Assembly (NCBI RefSeq): GCF_015999545.1
Contig: NZ_CP065546.1
Coordinates: forward strand, 2,884,001-2,948,000
Source of the DNA: Lysinibacillus sp. JNUCC-52
GTDB taxonomy: Bacteria; Bacillota; Bacilli; Bacillales_A; Planococcaceae
Length of the DNA stretch: 64,000 nucleotides
Direction: 5' to 3'
Part shown: positions 8,597-18,202 of the stretch, piece after piece
How positions within the stretch are numbered: the stretch's first letter is position 1
How the letters are laid out: every line of letters begins with the position of its first letter
Translations under genes and position numbers: made by a program
The notes under the pieces: generated by a model
Database searches by the model: none
Seen by the model: only the letters and a program-made list of their open reading frames with translations
Told to the model about the DNA's origin: nothing

Positions 8597-10544
8597 AATA
8601 TTTAAAACGGTTTACATAGCTTTGCAATTCGTCTGCCATATCGAGTAAAGCTTTTGCAGCTGCAGTCATTTCCTGCATTGAGGATAATGTTTGCTCAGTT
8701 GAGGCGGCAACTTCCTCTGAAGCCGCAGCATTAAGTTTAGCATGGTCGGTTAACTCAATAGCCGTTGCTGAAACTTCCTCCACTACGGCAGAAATTTCTT
8801 GCGTGGAAGCTGAGATACCCTCCATTTTTGGTGCAATATTACGTAAACTGTCAGTAATGCTAGCGAATTTTTTGCTTGTGTCTTCGGATAACTGTAACCC
8901 TTCTTGTACATCTGAAGATGCTTTAACCATCGTTTCCACAGATTTAGCAGTATCTTGCTGAATACCAGTAATAAGCGAAGAAATTTGCTCTGCTGATTGA
9001 TGTGATTGCTCTGCTAATTTTCTTACTTCATCGGCCACTACAGCAAAGCCTTTACCCTGTTCACCTGCTCTAGCAGCTTCAATAGCAGCATTAAGAGCTA
9101 GTAAATTCGTTTGGTCAGAAATAGCACTTATAATTTCTAAAATGGAACCAATCTCTTTCGAACGATCGTAAAGTGACTTAATCATTCTGTCTGATTGTGC
9201 AACCGATTCATTAATGGAATTCATTTGGTTGACAGTGCGTTCAACAGATTGACCACCTTCTTCTGCCTGTACAATAGCGGTGCTAGACAGATCTGTCACT
9301 TGCATAGCGCTATCGGCCACTTCCACAATGCCTTGTGCAATTTCCTCAATAGAAATAGCATTTTGGTCACTACCTGTTGTCTGGCTTTCTGCACTAATTG
9401 CTACTTGTTGCATTGCCTGTGCAACTTGCTCTGAAGAAGCAATATTTTGCTCTGCATGCGCAGATAATCCGTGTGCAGATGCTTGCACATGTTGGACGCT
9501 TCGATCAACATTGCGAATAAGCTTTTTCAAATTAACTTTCATTGAAACGAAAGCCTCTCCAAGCTGTCCAATTTCATCCTTAGAATGTATTTCGATAAAT
9601 TCTGTTAAATCGCCTTCGCTAATTTTAATCGCGCTATGCTTTAGTCGATTAATCGGATTCACAATGGATTTAATCATCAGAAGCATAAACACAACGCCGA
9701 CAATAATTGAAATAACAATAATGATTAAGTTGATATTAAAGGTTGAAGCGGCAGCTTTTGTTGCTTCAGCTGAAAACATTGTACCAACAAGCTTCCAACC
9801 TGTTAGTTCATTGGTAATAAATTGTAGCTGACGATCCTTTTCAACAATTGTGCCACTATCTTGCTCATAAATTTTTGAAATATAGCTTTCGTTAGCTTGT
9901 GAACCACTTTCTTTATCATGTTGAGAAATATATGTTTTGTTGTTATCTAAAAGTGAGGCAAAGCCTGTTTTCCCGATGTGAATATCATTAGTAATATCAC
10001 TAAGTGTCGATATATTGAGATCTAATCCAATAACACCGGAGCCATCTGGTAAAGCTTGTGTAATCGTAATAACCATAGCACCTGATGCTTGAGAAATATA
10101 AGGTGGTGTAATGGCGATTTGCCCCTTATTACTTAATGCTTGGGTATACCAAGGTCTTGTACGTGGGTCAAAGTCACTTTGATATTGTTGTGCAGGCTCA
10201 TCTATAATGTTTCCTTCACTCGTGCCGAGGTAGACAAGCTCGACCTCAGGGTGCATATTTACGTATTCTTGTAATAGCGATTTAAGCTCTGGAACTTTAC
10301 TTTCTTGTAAAAAAGATTGGTTAATTTTCTTAGTGAAATATTGGATGTCTTCAATCTTTGGTTTAATCGTACCTGTAATATTCGTATCAAGCATTCGAAT
10401 ACTTTCGGTTGCACTTGCTTGCTGTTCCTTAGAAATTTGCTTCTCCGCACTTTGGTATGAAATGATACCAATGATTAATGTAGGGATGAGAAGTATTGCT
10501 AAGAATGAAAAAATGAGCTTTTTTCGTAAACTTAGTTTTGTCAC
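8595..10544 (-). CDS. Methyl-accepting chemotaxis protein with extracellular Cache sensor
   Basis: 649 residues. One N-terminal membrane span (about 8-30) leads to an extracellular double-Cache domain (about 35-260) containing the [10 protein letters not shown] signature, then a second span (about 270-295), HAMP (about 297-350) and a long cytoplasmic signalling coiled coil. The hairpin tip reads [40 protein letters not shown] (about 460-500), diagnostic of MCPs. The GTG at 10544 is chosen because GAGG lies 8 nt upstream; the earlier GTG at 10559 has no ribosome site. The ligand is unknown; the domain type often binds amino acids or other small acids. Confidence 0.93.
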   Translation of the reverse strand: MTKLSLRKKLIFSFLAILLIPTLIIGIISYQSAEKQISKEQQASATESIRMLDTNITGTIKPKIEDIQYFTKKINQSFLQESKVPELKSLLQEYVNMHPEVELVYLGTSEGNIIDEPAQQYQSDFDPRTRPWYTQALSNKGQIAITPPYISQASGAMVITITQALPDGSGVIGLDLNISTLSDITNDIHIGKTGFASLLDNNKTYISQHDKESGSQANESYISKIYEQDSGTIVEKDRQLQFITNELTGWKLVGTMFSAEATKAAASTFNINLIIIVISIIVGVVFMLLMIKSIVNPINRLKHSAIKISEGDLTEFIEIHSKDEIGQLGEAFVSMKVNLKKLIRNVDRSVQHVQASAHGLSAHAEQNIASSEQVAQAMQQVAISAESQTTGSDQNAISIEEIAQGIVEVADSAMQVTDLSSTAIVQAEEGGQSVERTVNQMNSINESVAQSDRMIKSLYDRSKEIGSILEIISAISDQTNLLALNAAIEAARAGEQGKGFAVVADEVRKLAEQSHQSAEQISSLITGIQQDTAKSVETMVKASSDVQEGLQLSEDTSKKFASITDSLRNIAPKMEGISASTQEISAVVEEVSATAIELTDHAKLNAAASEEVAASTEQTLSSMQEMTAAAKALLDMADELQSYVNRFKY

Positions 10545-10771
10545 GTTTGTTATCCTCACTATAATATTATTGTTCTATACATTTCCCAAGAAGGTAAATA
10601 ATAGATGACTAGCTCATTTTAACAAAAAAAAAACAAAAGTTAAGTCTTTATCAGTATTTATTTTATTAAGATAATTAAGAAAATCTCAAAAATTCATTAA
10701 AAATCATGGCTACTAAAGACATATAAATTATCATTTGATGTATACTATTGTTCAAAAGGGAGGGTTTTGTC

Positions 10772-11146
10772 ATGATTCAACAAATTGGACAAGTAATGCT
10801 ATATGTAAATGATCAAGATGCAGCGGTAGCGTTTTGGACTGAGAAAATTGGCTTTGTAGTAGTAGCGGACAATAAGGAGGGAGAAATGCGCTGGATTGAA
10901 ATTGCTCCAAAAAAAGGCGTACAAACGACCTTCGTTCTACACAACAAAGAAATGATTGCTAAAATGGAACCCGAATTAAATTTAGGAACACCTTCTATAA
11001 TGTTTTACGCCGACAATATAACGGAGATGTATCAAGATTTCCAAACGAAAGGCATTAAAGTGGGGGACTTAGTTATGATGCCAATGGGGAGAGTCTTTAA
11101 CTTCGCCGATAACGAAAATAATTACTTCGCTTTAGTTGAAAAATAA
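10772..11146 (+). CDS. VOC family (glyoxalase/bleomycin-resistance fold) protein
   Basis: 124 residues, a single VOC module with paired beta-alpha-beta-beta-beta units: GQVMLYVNDQDAAVAFW at the start, MRWIEIAPK in the middle and FNFADNENNYFALVE at the end. The ATG at 10772 follows GGGAGGG by 7 nt; the more upstream in-frame TTG has no ribosome site. It is monocistronic, ending before a palindromic terminator. No resistance or glyoxalase activity can be assigned from sequence alone. Confidence 0.82.
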   Translation: MIQQIGQVMLYVNDQDAAVAFWTEKIGFVVVADNKEGEMRWIEIAPKKGVQTTFVLHNKEMIAKMEPELNLGTPSIMFYADNITEMYQDFQTKGIKVGDLVMMPMGRVFNFADNENNYFALVEK

Positions 11147-11178
11147 TATTTAGAGCAATTAAAATGTTCTATAAAAAT

Positions 11179-11283
11179 AAAAATCCGCTTTGCTTTCTGT
11201 TGAACATAGCGTAAGACTGCCTTTGTTTTTCTCAAAAGGCTTTTGTTTTATGCTTTGTTCGCAGAAATGTATGCGGACTTTTT
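11179..11283. terminator. Large multi-stem palindromic terminator, repeat family copy 2
   Basis: The outer arms AAAAATCCGC and GCGGACTTTTT enclose nested stems (GAACA/TGTTC, GCGTAA/TTATGC, GCCTTT/AAAGGC), so nearly the whole 105 nt can fold. It lies in a convergent gap. It shares its ends with 2634-2706 and 50315-50424. Confidence 0.8.
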
Positions 11284-11305
11284 AGTTTATAGCGCTATTC
11301 ACTTT

Positions 11306-12052
11306 TTATGCTAAATCTTCGCCAAATATGGAAACCGTTTGACGATCAACTACAAATTCTTGACCGTTCCATTTTAAGATGTTTTCAACATAGCCTAATC
11401 CATCTGCATGATATCTGCCTGCAATTTCCTGATAGGCTAATAGTTGATATGTTCCATCACGAGCATAATCAACAGGGTATAAACCACTAATAGGATCAAC
11501 CCAGCCTTCAATCGGTTGCTTTAACGTGCCATCTTTATTATAAATTTCCGCTAAATAATCAGGTCCTTTATAACTTAAATCAAGAATATATCGTTTTTTA
11601 GGATTTGTGCTACTGACAGATGCTTTATAGTTATTTAAATAATTGACGGAGTAAGTTAGCTTATTATTAAATGACTCGGTATCAAATATTGAAAGTAATG
11701 TTCCGTTTCTCGAGGAAAAAATTTCGCCATTAATTATCCCACCACTGCCACCAGTATCAGAAATAACAAGAATATCTTCTATATGATCCCCTGTAAGATC
11801 GCCTAGAAAAATCGTAGGGTTATATCCAACGTTTTGTTTCAGCGCAATTTGTTGGAATTGTCTTGTTTGTCCGTAAAAAACAACAAGTGTCACATTACGC
11901 CATAACGGACTGTCTGTCGTCTTAGTACCCATTAAAAAAACCGTATCAAAAAAGCCATCACCATTTATATCTCCAAATTTCGTTTGAATAATTTGAGGAG
12001 CTATATGTGTAATGTTTACAGTACTTGGAGACGGATTAATATTTCTGGTCAT
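11306..12052 (-). CDS. FG-GAP/VCBS-repeat-like protein
   Basis: 248 residues with no signal peptide or membrane span. Calcium-binding-like loops DINGDGFFD (about 28-36) and DLTGDHIED (about 82-90) sit in beta-rich repeats like FG-GAP/VCBS propeller blades. A stretch of charged beta strands follows. AGAGGTG precedes the ATG at 12052. Related proteins in spore-formers are often annotated only as VCBS-repeat proteins. Without an export signal it may act in the cytoplasm or on the spore; its function is unknown. Confidence 0.65.
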   Translation of the reverse strand: MTRNINPSPSTVNITHIAPQIIQTKFGDINGDGFFDTVFLMGTKTTDSPLWRNVTLVVFYGQTRQFQQIALKQNVGYNPTIFLGDLTGDHIEDILVISDTGGSGGIINGEIFSSRNGTLLSIFDTESFNNKLTYSVNYLNNYKASVSSTNPKKRYILDLSYKGPDYLAEIYNKDGTLKQPIEGWVDPISGLYPVDYARDGTYQLLAYQEIAGRYHADGLGYVENILKWNGQEFVVDRQTVSIFGEDLA

Positions 12053-12174
12053 TTATACACCTCTTTCTTAGTGTTAGCATATGTTTTAAATACAGCTTGG
12101 TGCATAAAATAAAGGGCTGAAATAAGGAGAAAGCAAAACCCTATAATTCTTACAAAAAAACTTGCAATTAACCA

Positions 12175-12203
12175 TTGACAATTAAAGATGTTGAACGTAT
12201 CAT
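12175..12203 (+). promoter_or_regulatory. SigA-type promoter for a leader upstream of the acyl-CoA-dehydrogenase operon
   Basis: A perfect TTGACA at 12175-12180 is followed 17 nt later by TATCAT at 12198-12203. The predicted transcript meets a terminator-like hairpin after about 60 nt. Confidence 0.6.
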
Positions 12204-12233
12204 AATGTCAATGAATCAGAAAATTCAGTACTA

Positions 12234-12271
12234 AAGTGGTCTCACTACAAATGTAGGTGGAGATTTTTTTT
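12234..12271 (+). terminator. Intrinsic terminator inside the leader (possible attenuator or end of a small RNA)
   Basis: TCTCACTAC pairs imperfectly with GTAGGTGGAGA, followed by nine T. The nearest upstream gene is on the other strand, so on plus this can only end a transcript begun at about 12210. Confidence 0.6.
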
Positions 12272-12330
12272 CAACATTAATCCTTAGTAAATATATATGT
12301 TTTATATAATTTAGGAAGAAGGAGATTTTC

Positions 12331-13497
12331 TTGAAAGAGTTATTTATTAAAACTGAGCGCCAGCATTACTGGTTGGAGCAGCTTGCAACAATTGCGGAGC
12401 CAATTAAATCTGAGGCTGTAGCAGTCGATGAGCAATCGCGCTTTCCATTTGAGGCACATAAGCTACTATTACAGATCGGCTATCCAAAACTAACATTACC
12501 GAAAGAATATGGCGGAGAGGGATTATCTGTTTACGATATGATACTCGTTCAAGAAACGCTAGCTAGCTACGACGAAAACGCCTCTCTTTCACTAGGATGG
12601 ACACTTGGCGTTGTTGGTGAAATATATGACAAGAAACTATGGACAGACGATATTCTCCAAGCGTTTGCCTTGGAAGTACAAAAAGGTGCCATCATAAATC
12701 GAGCGGTCAGTGAATTAGCAACTGGTAGTCCGACACGAGGTGGTCGCCCTGGTACTACAGCTGTATCTACAGATAATGGCTGGTTATTAAATGGCCGTAA
12801 AATATTTACGACTGCTTCACCTGTACTCGATTATTTTTTAACTTCTGCTTGGATTGAAGAAAAGGGACAAATCGGCTTCTTCCTTATTCATAAAGATGTA
12901 ACGGGGCTATCCATTGTAGAAAACTGGGAAATGTCTGCAATGCGTGGCACAAGCAGTCATGATTTAGTGTTAGAGAATGTCGTTGTCCCTAAAAACTATT
13001 TAGTAGAATTGCCGAATCATCCAAGTGGCGGCAAAATTAATGGCTGGATTTTACATATTCCAGCAACTTATTTAGGGATTGCACAGGCCGCTCGTGACTA
13101 TGCGTTACATTTTGCTAATCATCATCAACCAAATAGCTTAAATGCCCCAATTAGTACATTACCTAATGTACAGCAGCTATTAGGTGATATTGAATTAAAG
13201 CTTCATCAGGCACGCTTTGTACTTTATGGAGTAGCAGAGGCTTATGATGATCCAGCTAGACGCGCTACTTTAACGAATGAGATGGCGGTTGCAAAGCACA
13301 CGGTGACAAATCTCGCGATTGATATTGTAGATAAAGCGATGCGTGTCGTCGGAGCTAAAAGTTTGCAGCTTACGAATCCACTACAGCGCTATTATCGCAA
13401 TGTGCGTGCAGGGTTACATAACCCACCAATGGATGATATGACAATTATAAAACTAGCAACAGCTGCTATTGAGCAGCAGAAACTAAAGGAACAATAA
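12331..13497 (+). CDS. Acyl-CoA dehydrogenase family flavoprotein
   Basis: 388 residues. It has the three-domain ACAD fold: an N-terminal helical domain with FPFEAHKLLLQIGYPKL, a middle beta domain with NGRKIFTTASP and MRGTSSHD, and a C-terminal helical domain with AMRVVGAKSL. The usual catalytic Glu position could not be assigned with confidence. It starts at TTG, 6 nt after AAGGAG. It lies directly upstream of an amino-acid-type ABC importer. ACAD-like monooxygenases (SfnB/DszC type) occur in sulfur-scavenging operons with such transporters, so a role in using an imported organosulfur compound is plausible but inferred. Confidence 0.8.
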   Translation: MKELFIKTERQHYWLEQLATIAEPIKSEAVAVDEQSRFPFEAHKLLLQIGYPKLTLPKEYGGEGLSVYDMILVQETLASYDENASLSLGWTLGVVGEIYDKKLWTDDILQAFALEVQKGAIINRAVSELATGSPTRGGRPGTTAVSTDNGWLLNGRKIFTTASPVLDYFLTSAWIEEKGQIGFFLIHKDVTGLSIVENWEMSAMRGTSSHDLVLENVVVPKNYLVELPNHPSGGKINGWILHIPATYLGIAQAARDYALHFANHHQPNSLNAPISTLPNVQQLLGDIELKLHQARFVLYGVAEAYDDPARRATLTNEMAVAKHTVTNLAIDIVDKAMRVVGAKSLQLTNPLQRYYRNVRAGLHNPPMDDMTIIKLATAAIEQQKLKEQ

Positions 13498-13529
13498 TAA
13501 AATTACTTGAGATTAAGGGGAAATGACAT

Positions 13530-14399
13530 ATGTTCAAACAAAAGAAAAAATTATTTCAATTTGCCGCAGTCGGGTTAGCTTCTCTTGCTATTTTAGCAGG
13601 TTGCAGTTCTGGCGAAGCATCTAAAAATGAAACAGAAGATGGGGTTAAAGTTCGTACTGTAAAAGTAGCTTACGATCAAGCTTCTAAGCCAATTAGCTAT
13701 ATTGACGATAAAGGCAATCCAACTGGATATGATGTGGAAGTAATGAAGCTAGTAGATGAATTATTACCTGAATACAAGTTTGAATACGTAGGAACTACAA
13801 GTGATGATTTACTAATTGGTGTAGAGCAAGGGAAATACCAAGTAGGTGTAAAAAATGCATTCTTTACACAGGAGCGAACTGAAAAGTTTATTTTCCCAAA
13901 AGAGTTTTTAGGGTTAAGTAGTGCAGGTTTGGTGCTACGTAAAGAAGATGAAGGTATAAAAACATTGTCAGATTTTGCAACGAAGGGCTATTCACTAGCG
14001 CCAATCGCTGCTAACAATGCACAGTATACAATTATTGATGAGTACAACAAAGCCAATCCAACTAACGAAGTTAAATTACAAGCTGGTGATGCATTCACTG
14101 TTGATGTTGTGCAATGGGTAAATGAAGGTCGCGTTGATGGTGGCGTCATGATTGAAGGGCCATTTAAACAGCAAGTATTAGCCGATGATGGGGCTTATCA
14201 TAACTTAAAAGATGAAGTTGTTTACAACGAATTTGCAGTGATTAAAACATGGCCACTGTTCAATAAAAAAGAGCAAGAATTTGCAGATGCTTACGATAAA
14301 GCGGTTGCCCAAATTAAGGAGCAAAAGAAAACAAGTGAATTAAGTAAAGAATTTTATGGCCGTGATTTATTTGAAGTGTTAGAAAACGTTAATCGATAA
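13530..14399 (+). CDS. Amino-acid-type ABC transporter substrate-binding lipoprotein
   Basis: 289 residues. A lipoprotein signal peptide ends at the lipobox LAGC (Cys about 24). The mature part is a type II periplasmic-binding fold (SBP_bac_3) with VAYDQASKPISYIDDKGNPTGYDVEVM typical of polar amino-acid binders and a C-terminal FYGRDLFEVL. It begins 32 nt after the ACAD gene and is followed by a hairpin before the permease genes, which may raise its expression above theirs. Ligand unknown; cystine or another sulfur amino acid is one guess from the neighbourhood. Confidence 0.88.
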   Translation: MFKQKKKLFQFAAVGLASLAILAGCSSGEASKNETEDGVKVRTVKVAYDQASKPISYIDDKGNPTGYDVEVMKLVDELLPEYKFEYVGTTSDDLLIGVEQGKYQVGVKNAFFTQERTEKFIFPKEFLGLSSAGLVLRKEDEGIKTLSDFATKGYSLAPIAANNAQYTIIDEYNKANPTNEVKLQAGDAFTVDVVQWVNEGRVDGGVMIEGPFKQQVLADDGAYHNLKDEVVYNEFAVIKTWPLFNKKEQEFADAYDKAVAQIKEQKKTSELSKEFYGRDLFEVLENVNR

Positions 14400-14407
14400 C
14401 TTTTTTA

Positions 14408-14443
14408 AAGGCTGCCTGAGTCAACATACTCAGCAGTCTTTCT
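14408..14443 (+). terminator. Partial terminator or processing hairpin between binding protein and permeases
   Basis: CTGCCTGAGT pairs with ACTCAGCAG, followed by a broken T-run. Such hairpins commonly stabilise the upstream binding-protein mRNA and reduce readthrough. Confidence 0.55.
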
Positions 14444-14515
14444 TAATAAACGGAGAATGAAGGTGTTGTTTCATAGCAGCCTTTAGTGAAGACATTTTAT
14501 AAAGTTGGTGAGGAA

Positions 14516-15223
14516 ATGGAGAAGTATTTTGATGCATCGTACATTTGGAACGCTATTCCCTTATTATTGCCGTTTTTAAAAATCACCTTTTTAGTTGCTG
14601 GTTCTTCTATTGTATTAGGTACATTTTTCGGCTTAATATTAGCTGCTGCAAAGTTAAGTTCAAAGAAAGTGTTACAAAAAATAGCGAATTTGTATACAAC
14701 GATTATGCGTTGTACGCCGTCTATCGTTCTATTATTTCTTGTATATTACGGCGTACCTGCATTAGCGGAAAATATCGGTTTAAATCTTCATTCGATAGAA
14801 ACAGCGTTCTTTGTAGTCGTAACATTCACATTGCAGTTTGCTGCAATTATGTCAGAAGTCATTAGATCAGCATATTTGGCAATTAACAAGGGGCAGTATG
14901 AAGCGGCTGTCAGCGTAGGGTTAACACCATTCCAAGCATATCGCCGTATTATTTTCCCACAAGCACTTGTTATTGCATTGCCGAACTTTGGGAATGGGAT
15001 GATTGCGTTATTACAAGAGGGCGCATTAGCTTACACAATCGGGTTAATCGATATTGTCGGGAAAGCGAATTTAATTATAGCGAGTAATATCAATGCGCAT
15101 GCACTAGAAATATATATTGCACTTGCGATTGTCTATTGGGTACTATCGATTGTTATTGAAAAATTCTTTGCTATGTTGGAAAAGTTTTTTGGCAAGGGAA
15201 AAAGAACGTTAGAAACGACGTAA
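14516..15223 (+). CDS. Amino-acid-type ABC transporter permease
   Basis: 235 residues and about five membrane spans of the HisMQ type. The EAA loop, which contacts the ATPase, reads EAAVSVGLTPFQAYRRIIFPQA (split over residues about 130-151). The ATG at 14516 (MEKYFD) is preferred because GGTGAGG lies just upstream; a GTG at 14486 lacks a ribosome site. It is 13 nt before the second permease gene. Confidence 0.85.
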   Translation: MEKYFDASYIWNAIPLLLPFLKITFLVAGSSIVLGTFFGLILAAAKLSSKKVLQKIANLYTTIMRCTPSIVLLFLVYYGVPALAENIGLNLHSIETAFFVVVTFTLQFAAIMSEVIRSAYLAINKGQYEAAVSVGLTPFQAYRRIIFPQALVIALPNFGNGMIALLQEGALAYTIGLIDIVGKANLIIASNINAHALEIYIALAIVYWVLSIVIEKFFAMLEKFFGKGKRTLETT

Positions 15224-15235
15224 GGAGGCGTAATC

Positions 15236-15937
15236 ATGAACTATCAATTTTTAGTTGAAACCTTTTTTGTGGCATTATCTGGTGTACCGATCGCACTCCT
15301 TGTAACAGTCGTTGCGTTGCTCGTTGCCCTACCACTGGGATTTTTATTAGCGCTAACACGCATTAACAAAATTCCAATCATTCATCATCTAGCAAAAATT
15401 TATGTATCCTTTGTTCGAGGTACTCCGATTATTATTCAGATTTTCATTATTTATAGTAGCATTCCACTCTTACTAAAAATGATTTTTGAAAAATATCATA
15501 TTACTTACGATATTTATAAAATCAATCCGATTTGGTATGCGTTCATTGTCTTTGCTTTTAGTACAACAGCAATTTTAATAGAGGTATTCCGCTCGGCGTT
15601 AAGTACTATTGAAAAGGGCCAGTTGGAGGCAGCGCATGCGGTCGGTTTAACGACATTTCAAGCCTATCGGCGAATTATTATTCCACAAGCTCTAGTAGTA
15701 GCAATGCCGAATATTTGTACAGCCACAGTGAATTTAATAAAAGCGACGTCATTGGGCTATGCCATGTCATTGCCCGAAATAACACTGAAGGCTAAAGTTG
15801 CTGCCAATGTTGGCTACAATTATGTGGAAGCATATCTTGATATTTTCATAGTGTATTTAATTTTATGTAGTACGGTTGAATACTTATTTAAGCGGTATGA
15901 GAAACATTTGAGCAAATACAAAATGGCAAATGCCTAA
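15236..15937 (+). CDS. Amino-acid-type ABC transporter permease, second subunit
   Basis: 233 residues of the same family as the preceding gene, with RGTPIIIQIF and an EAA loop containing EAAHAVGLTTFQAYRR. AGGAGG lies 7 nt before the ATG. Together the two permeases would form the heterodimeric membrane channel of the importer. Confidence 0.88.
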   Translation: MNYQFLVETFFVALSGVPIALLVTVVALLVALPLGFLLALTRINKIPIIHHLAKIYVSFVRGTPIIIQIFIIYSSIPLLLKMIFEKYHITYDIYKINPIWYAFIVFAFSTTAILIEVFRSALSTIEKGQLEAAHAVGLTTFQAYRRIIIPQALVVAMPNICTATVNLIKATSLGYAMSLPEITLKAKVAANVGYNYVEAYLDIFIVYLILCSTVEYLFKRYEKHLSKYKMANA

Positions 15938-15949
15938 GGGGTGATATTC

Positions 15950-16705
15950 ATGTTACAAATCAAAAATATTCATAAATCATTTGGCAACAATGAAATTTTA
16001 AAAGGTGTAGACTTATCGATTGATAAAGGGGATGTAGTCGTAATTTTGGGTCCGAGTGGCTCAGGTAAAACGACATTACTGCGGTGCATTAACTTTTTGG
16101 AAAAGGCCGATCAAGGGCATGCGACATTTGGAAATATTGATGTGGATTTTCAAAATGTAAAGAAGAAGGATGTTCATGCTATTCGACAACGTGTCGCTTT
16201 TGTATTCCAAAATTACAACCTTTTTACGAATAAAACAGCTTTAGAAAATGTTACAGAAGGGCTTGTTATTGGTCGGAAAATAGCAAAGGCAGAGGCCATT
16301 GAAATCGGCAAAAAAGCGCTCGATAAAGTGGGGTTATCGGAAAAATATGATGCTTATCCAAGTCAGTTATCAGGTGGTCAACAGCAGCGTGTTGGTATAG
16401 CCCGTGCAGTTGCCTTGAATCCAGATATTATTTTGTTTGATGAACCGACATCTGCGCTTGATCCAGAGTTAGTAGGAGAAGTCTTGGCCGTTATGAAAAA
16501 CATTGCAAAAGAGGGCACGACAATGCTTGTTGTAACGCATGAGATGGGCTTTGCAAAGGATGTAGCAAACCGCGTTATTTTTATGGACGGCGGTGTTGTT
16601 GTGGAAGAGGGAAGCCCACATGATATATTCGTTAGTCCGAAAGAGGAGCGCACGAAAAAGTTTTTAAAGCGTGTAACACCAGAGGACTATACGTTTTATA
16701 TTTAA
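15950..16705 (+). CDS. Amino-acid-type ABC transporter ATPase
   Basis: 251 residues. Walker [10 protein letters not shown] (about 33-41), Q-loop FVFQNYNLF, signature LSGGQQQR, Walker [13 protein letters not shown] and the H-loop VVTHEMGFA are all intact. It belongs to the HisP/GlnQ group. The ATG at 15950 is preferred because AAGGGGTGA lies 5 nt upstream; the GTG at 15941 lies inside that site. It completes the binding protein-permease-permease-ATPase importer. Confidence 0.92.
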   Translation: MLQIKNIHKSFGNNEILKGVDLSIDKGDVVVILGPSGSGKTTLLRCINFLEKADQGHATFGNIDVDFQNVKKKDVHAIRQRVAFVFQNYNLFTNKTALENVTEGLVIGRKIAKAEAIEIGKKALDKVGLSEKYDAYPSQLSGGQQQRVGIARAVALNPDIILFDEPTSALDPELVGEVLAVMKNIAKEGTTMLVVTHEMGFAKDVANRVIFMDGGVVVEEGSPHDIFVSPKEERTKKFLKRVTPEDYTFYI

Positions 16706-16746
16706 GGTTCTGTACTAGGGAGTCTAGTTAAACGTCTTATAGTGGC

Positions 16747-16780
16747 AGAGATGTGGCTCCCATCGTTGTATATCTCTTTT
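16747..16780 (+). terminator. Weak possible terminator after the ABC operon
   Basis: A six-base stem AGAGAT/ATCTCT with a long loop is followed by four T. No better terminator was seen downstream of the ATPase gene. Confidence 0.3.
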
Positions 16781-16983
16781 CGACCGATTATTGAGTTTTT
16801 TGATTGTCAATGCTCAATATAGAATTTATACTTTTACTTGAAAAAAGGGGTTCAATCATAGTATGCCTATACTATATTGTCTTCACCTATTGTAGGCATA
16901 ACATGGAGTTGAACTTCACAGTTTATCGAAAAAATTTAGAGAACTTACAGCAAAAGATAAATTTACAAAAGGGGTTTAAAACA

Positions 16984-17727
16984 ATGCCACTCACTTTTGC
17001 ACATCCTGCTGCCGTCTTGCTGTTCTCCAGAAAAAGCAAATACATTAATTTCTCTGCAATGGTTTTCGGTAGCATGTCTCCAGACTTTGAATATTTTTTA
17101 AGAGGTCAACCTCAGGGTGAAATAGGGCATACTTTTATAGGTTTTATTACTTTAAATCTACCATTAGTAGCTTTAATCTACTTTATATATCATTTCTTTA
17201 TTCACCAAACCTTAGTTAGTCATTTGCCTATTTTACTTCAAGATACTTATACCAAAAAAGTAGATTCTAATATAATGGTGAATTTAGTAGTCTTTATTTA
17301 TTCTGCACTGTTTGGCATGTTTACTCATGTAGTGTGGGATTCCTTTACTCATATAAATGGGTATATGGTGCTTAATTTCCCTGCAGTTTTTACCAAAATC
17401 TATAGGATTTATGATTTTGAAATACCTTTGTATAAGTTATTACAACATGGTAGTACTTTAATTGGAATAATTTTTATAATTGGTTATTTGTATTTTAGAG
17501 CTTTATCGCAAAGGCATGAAAATACCAATGTTTGTATTAAGCGTAAACTCATATATTGGTCAACATTATTTCTAGTGACATCAGTATTAGTTATTGTTTG
17601 GTATGTTATAGACTATGTTTCAATTTTAAATTACGGAATATTTGTTGTCAGAATAATAGATTCTTTTTTTATAAGTTTATTACTAATATCAAGCTACTTA
17701 AAATATAGCCCATTGCAATTAGATTGA
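16984..17727 (+). CDS. DUF4184 family membrane protein
   Basis: 247 residues. The family hallmark is at the start: MPLTFAHPAAVLLF and then GSMSPDFEYFL (about 31-41), followed by five or six membrane spans and conserved HVVWDSFTH in the middle. The ATG at 16984 lies 8 nt after AAGGGG. In-frame starts further upstream would add 60 residues not typical of the family. The His/Asp motifs resemble those of membrane-bound metal-dependent hydrolases of the YdjM/LrgB-adjacent type, but no activity is established. Base composition is more AT-rich than its neighbours, so it may have been acquired. Confidence 0.8.
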   Translation: MPLTFAHPAAVLLFSRKSKYINFSAMVFGSMSPDFEYFLRGQPQGEIGHTFIGFITLNLPLVALIYFIYHFFIHQTLVSHLPILLQDTYTKKVDSNIMVNLVVFIYSALFGMFTHVVWDSFTHINGYMVLNFPAVFTKIYRIYDFEIPLYKLLQHGSTLIGIIFIIGYLYFRALSQRHENTNVCIKRKLIYWSTLFLVTSVLVIVWYVIDYVSILNYGIFVVRIIDSFFISLLLISSYLKYSPLQLD

Positions 17728-17798
17728 ATGGGAGCTTGGCTGTCTTTCTGTGATAAATGAGAGACTTAAGACTTTATCACATAGTTGGTTCTTCTAAA

Positions 17799-17830
17799 GA
17801 GGCTGTTCCGAAAATGGAACAGTCTTTTTT
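17799..17830 (+). terminator. Terminator of the DUF4184 gene
   Basis: GGCTGTTCC and GGAACAGTC pair around an AAAA-type loop, followed by six T. Confidence 0.88.
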
Positions 17831-18041
17831 AGATGATAGAAAGTTACTGAAAATAAAGTAATGTCGTGTATTCAAAAAAGGGAAATATTAGTACTCAGAC
17901 AATTTTCTCAATGCGTAGAATTACGGTTTTCTAAAATAAAACACATATAATTTACAATGCTTTAATTAGTTAAAGTAGTAAATTTGTGCTGTATTGTGAA
18001 TAAAACATTCACGCCTTATTAAACAGAATTATCAAAAAATA

Positions 18042-18070
18042 TTGACATTTAAGTTTTATTTTTTTATATT
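18042..18070 (+). promoter_or_regulatory. SigA promoter of the YfcC-amidohydrolase operon
   Basis: TTGACA at 18042-18047, 17 nt spacer, TATATT at 18065-18070. Transcription should begin near 18077, directly before the operator array. Confidence 0.75.
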
Positions 18071-18083
18071 TTTACTAATATAT

Positions 18084-18118
18084 TTCCGTTTATCGGAATA
18101 TATTTCCGTACAATGGAA
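18084..18118 (+). promoter_or_regulatory. Operator array of four alternating half-sites, 10-bp phased
   Basis: Half-sites are TTCCG (18084-18088), CGGAA (18094-18098), TTCCG (18104-18108) and TGGAA (18114-18118), each starting exactly 10 bp after the last. Neighbouring pairs form overlapping 15-bp dyads, including CGGAA-N5-TTCCG, which resembles the GGAA-N5-TTCC core bound by IclR-family regulators. It lies just after the predicted start site, fitting repression. Confidence 0.7.
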
Positions 18119-18202
18119 AAGGGGGTGGAGTAGTTTCTTGTTAATGTAGCAAGTTTCTACTTTTGAAAGAATTTCATATTACGAATGTAAAGGGGAGAGA
18201 AA

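Noticed and set aside
9280-9831. 183-residue ORF on plus across the chemoreceptor
   Set aside because: Shadow of the well-supported minus-strand MCP gene, with no ribosome site and Cys/Ser-rich nonsense composition.
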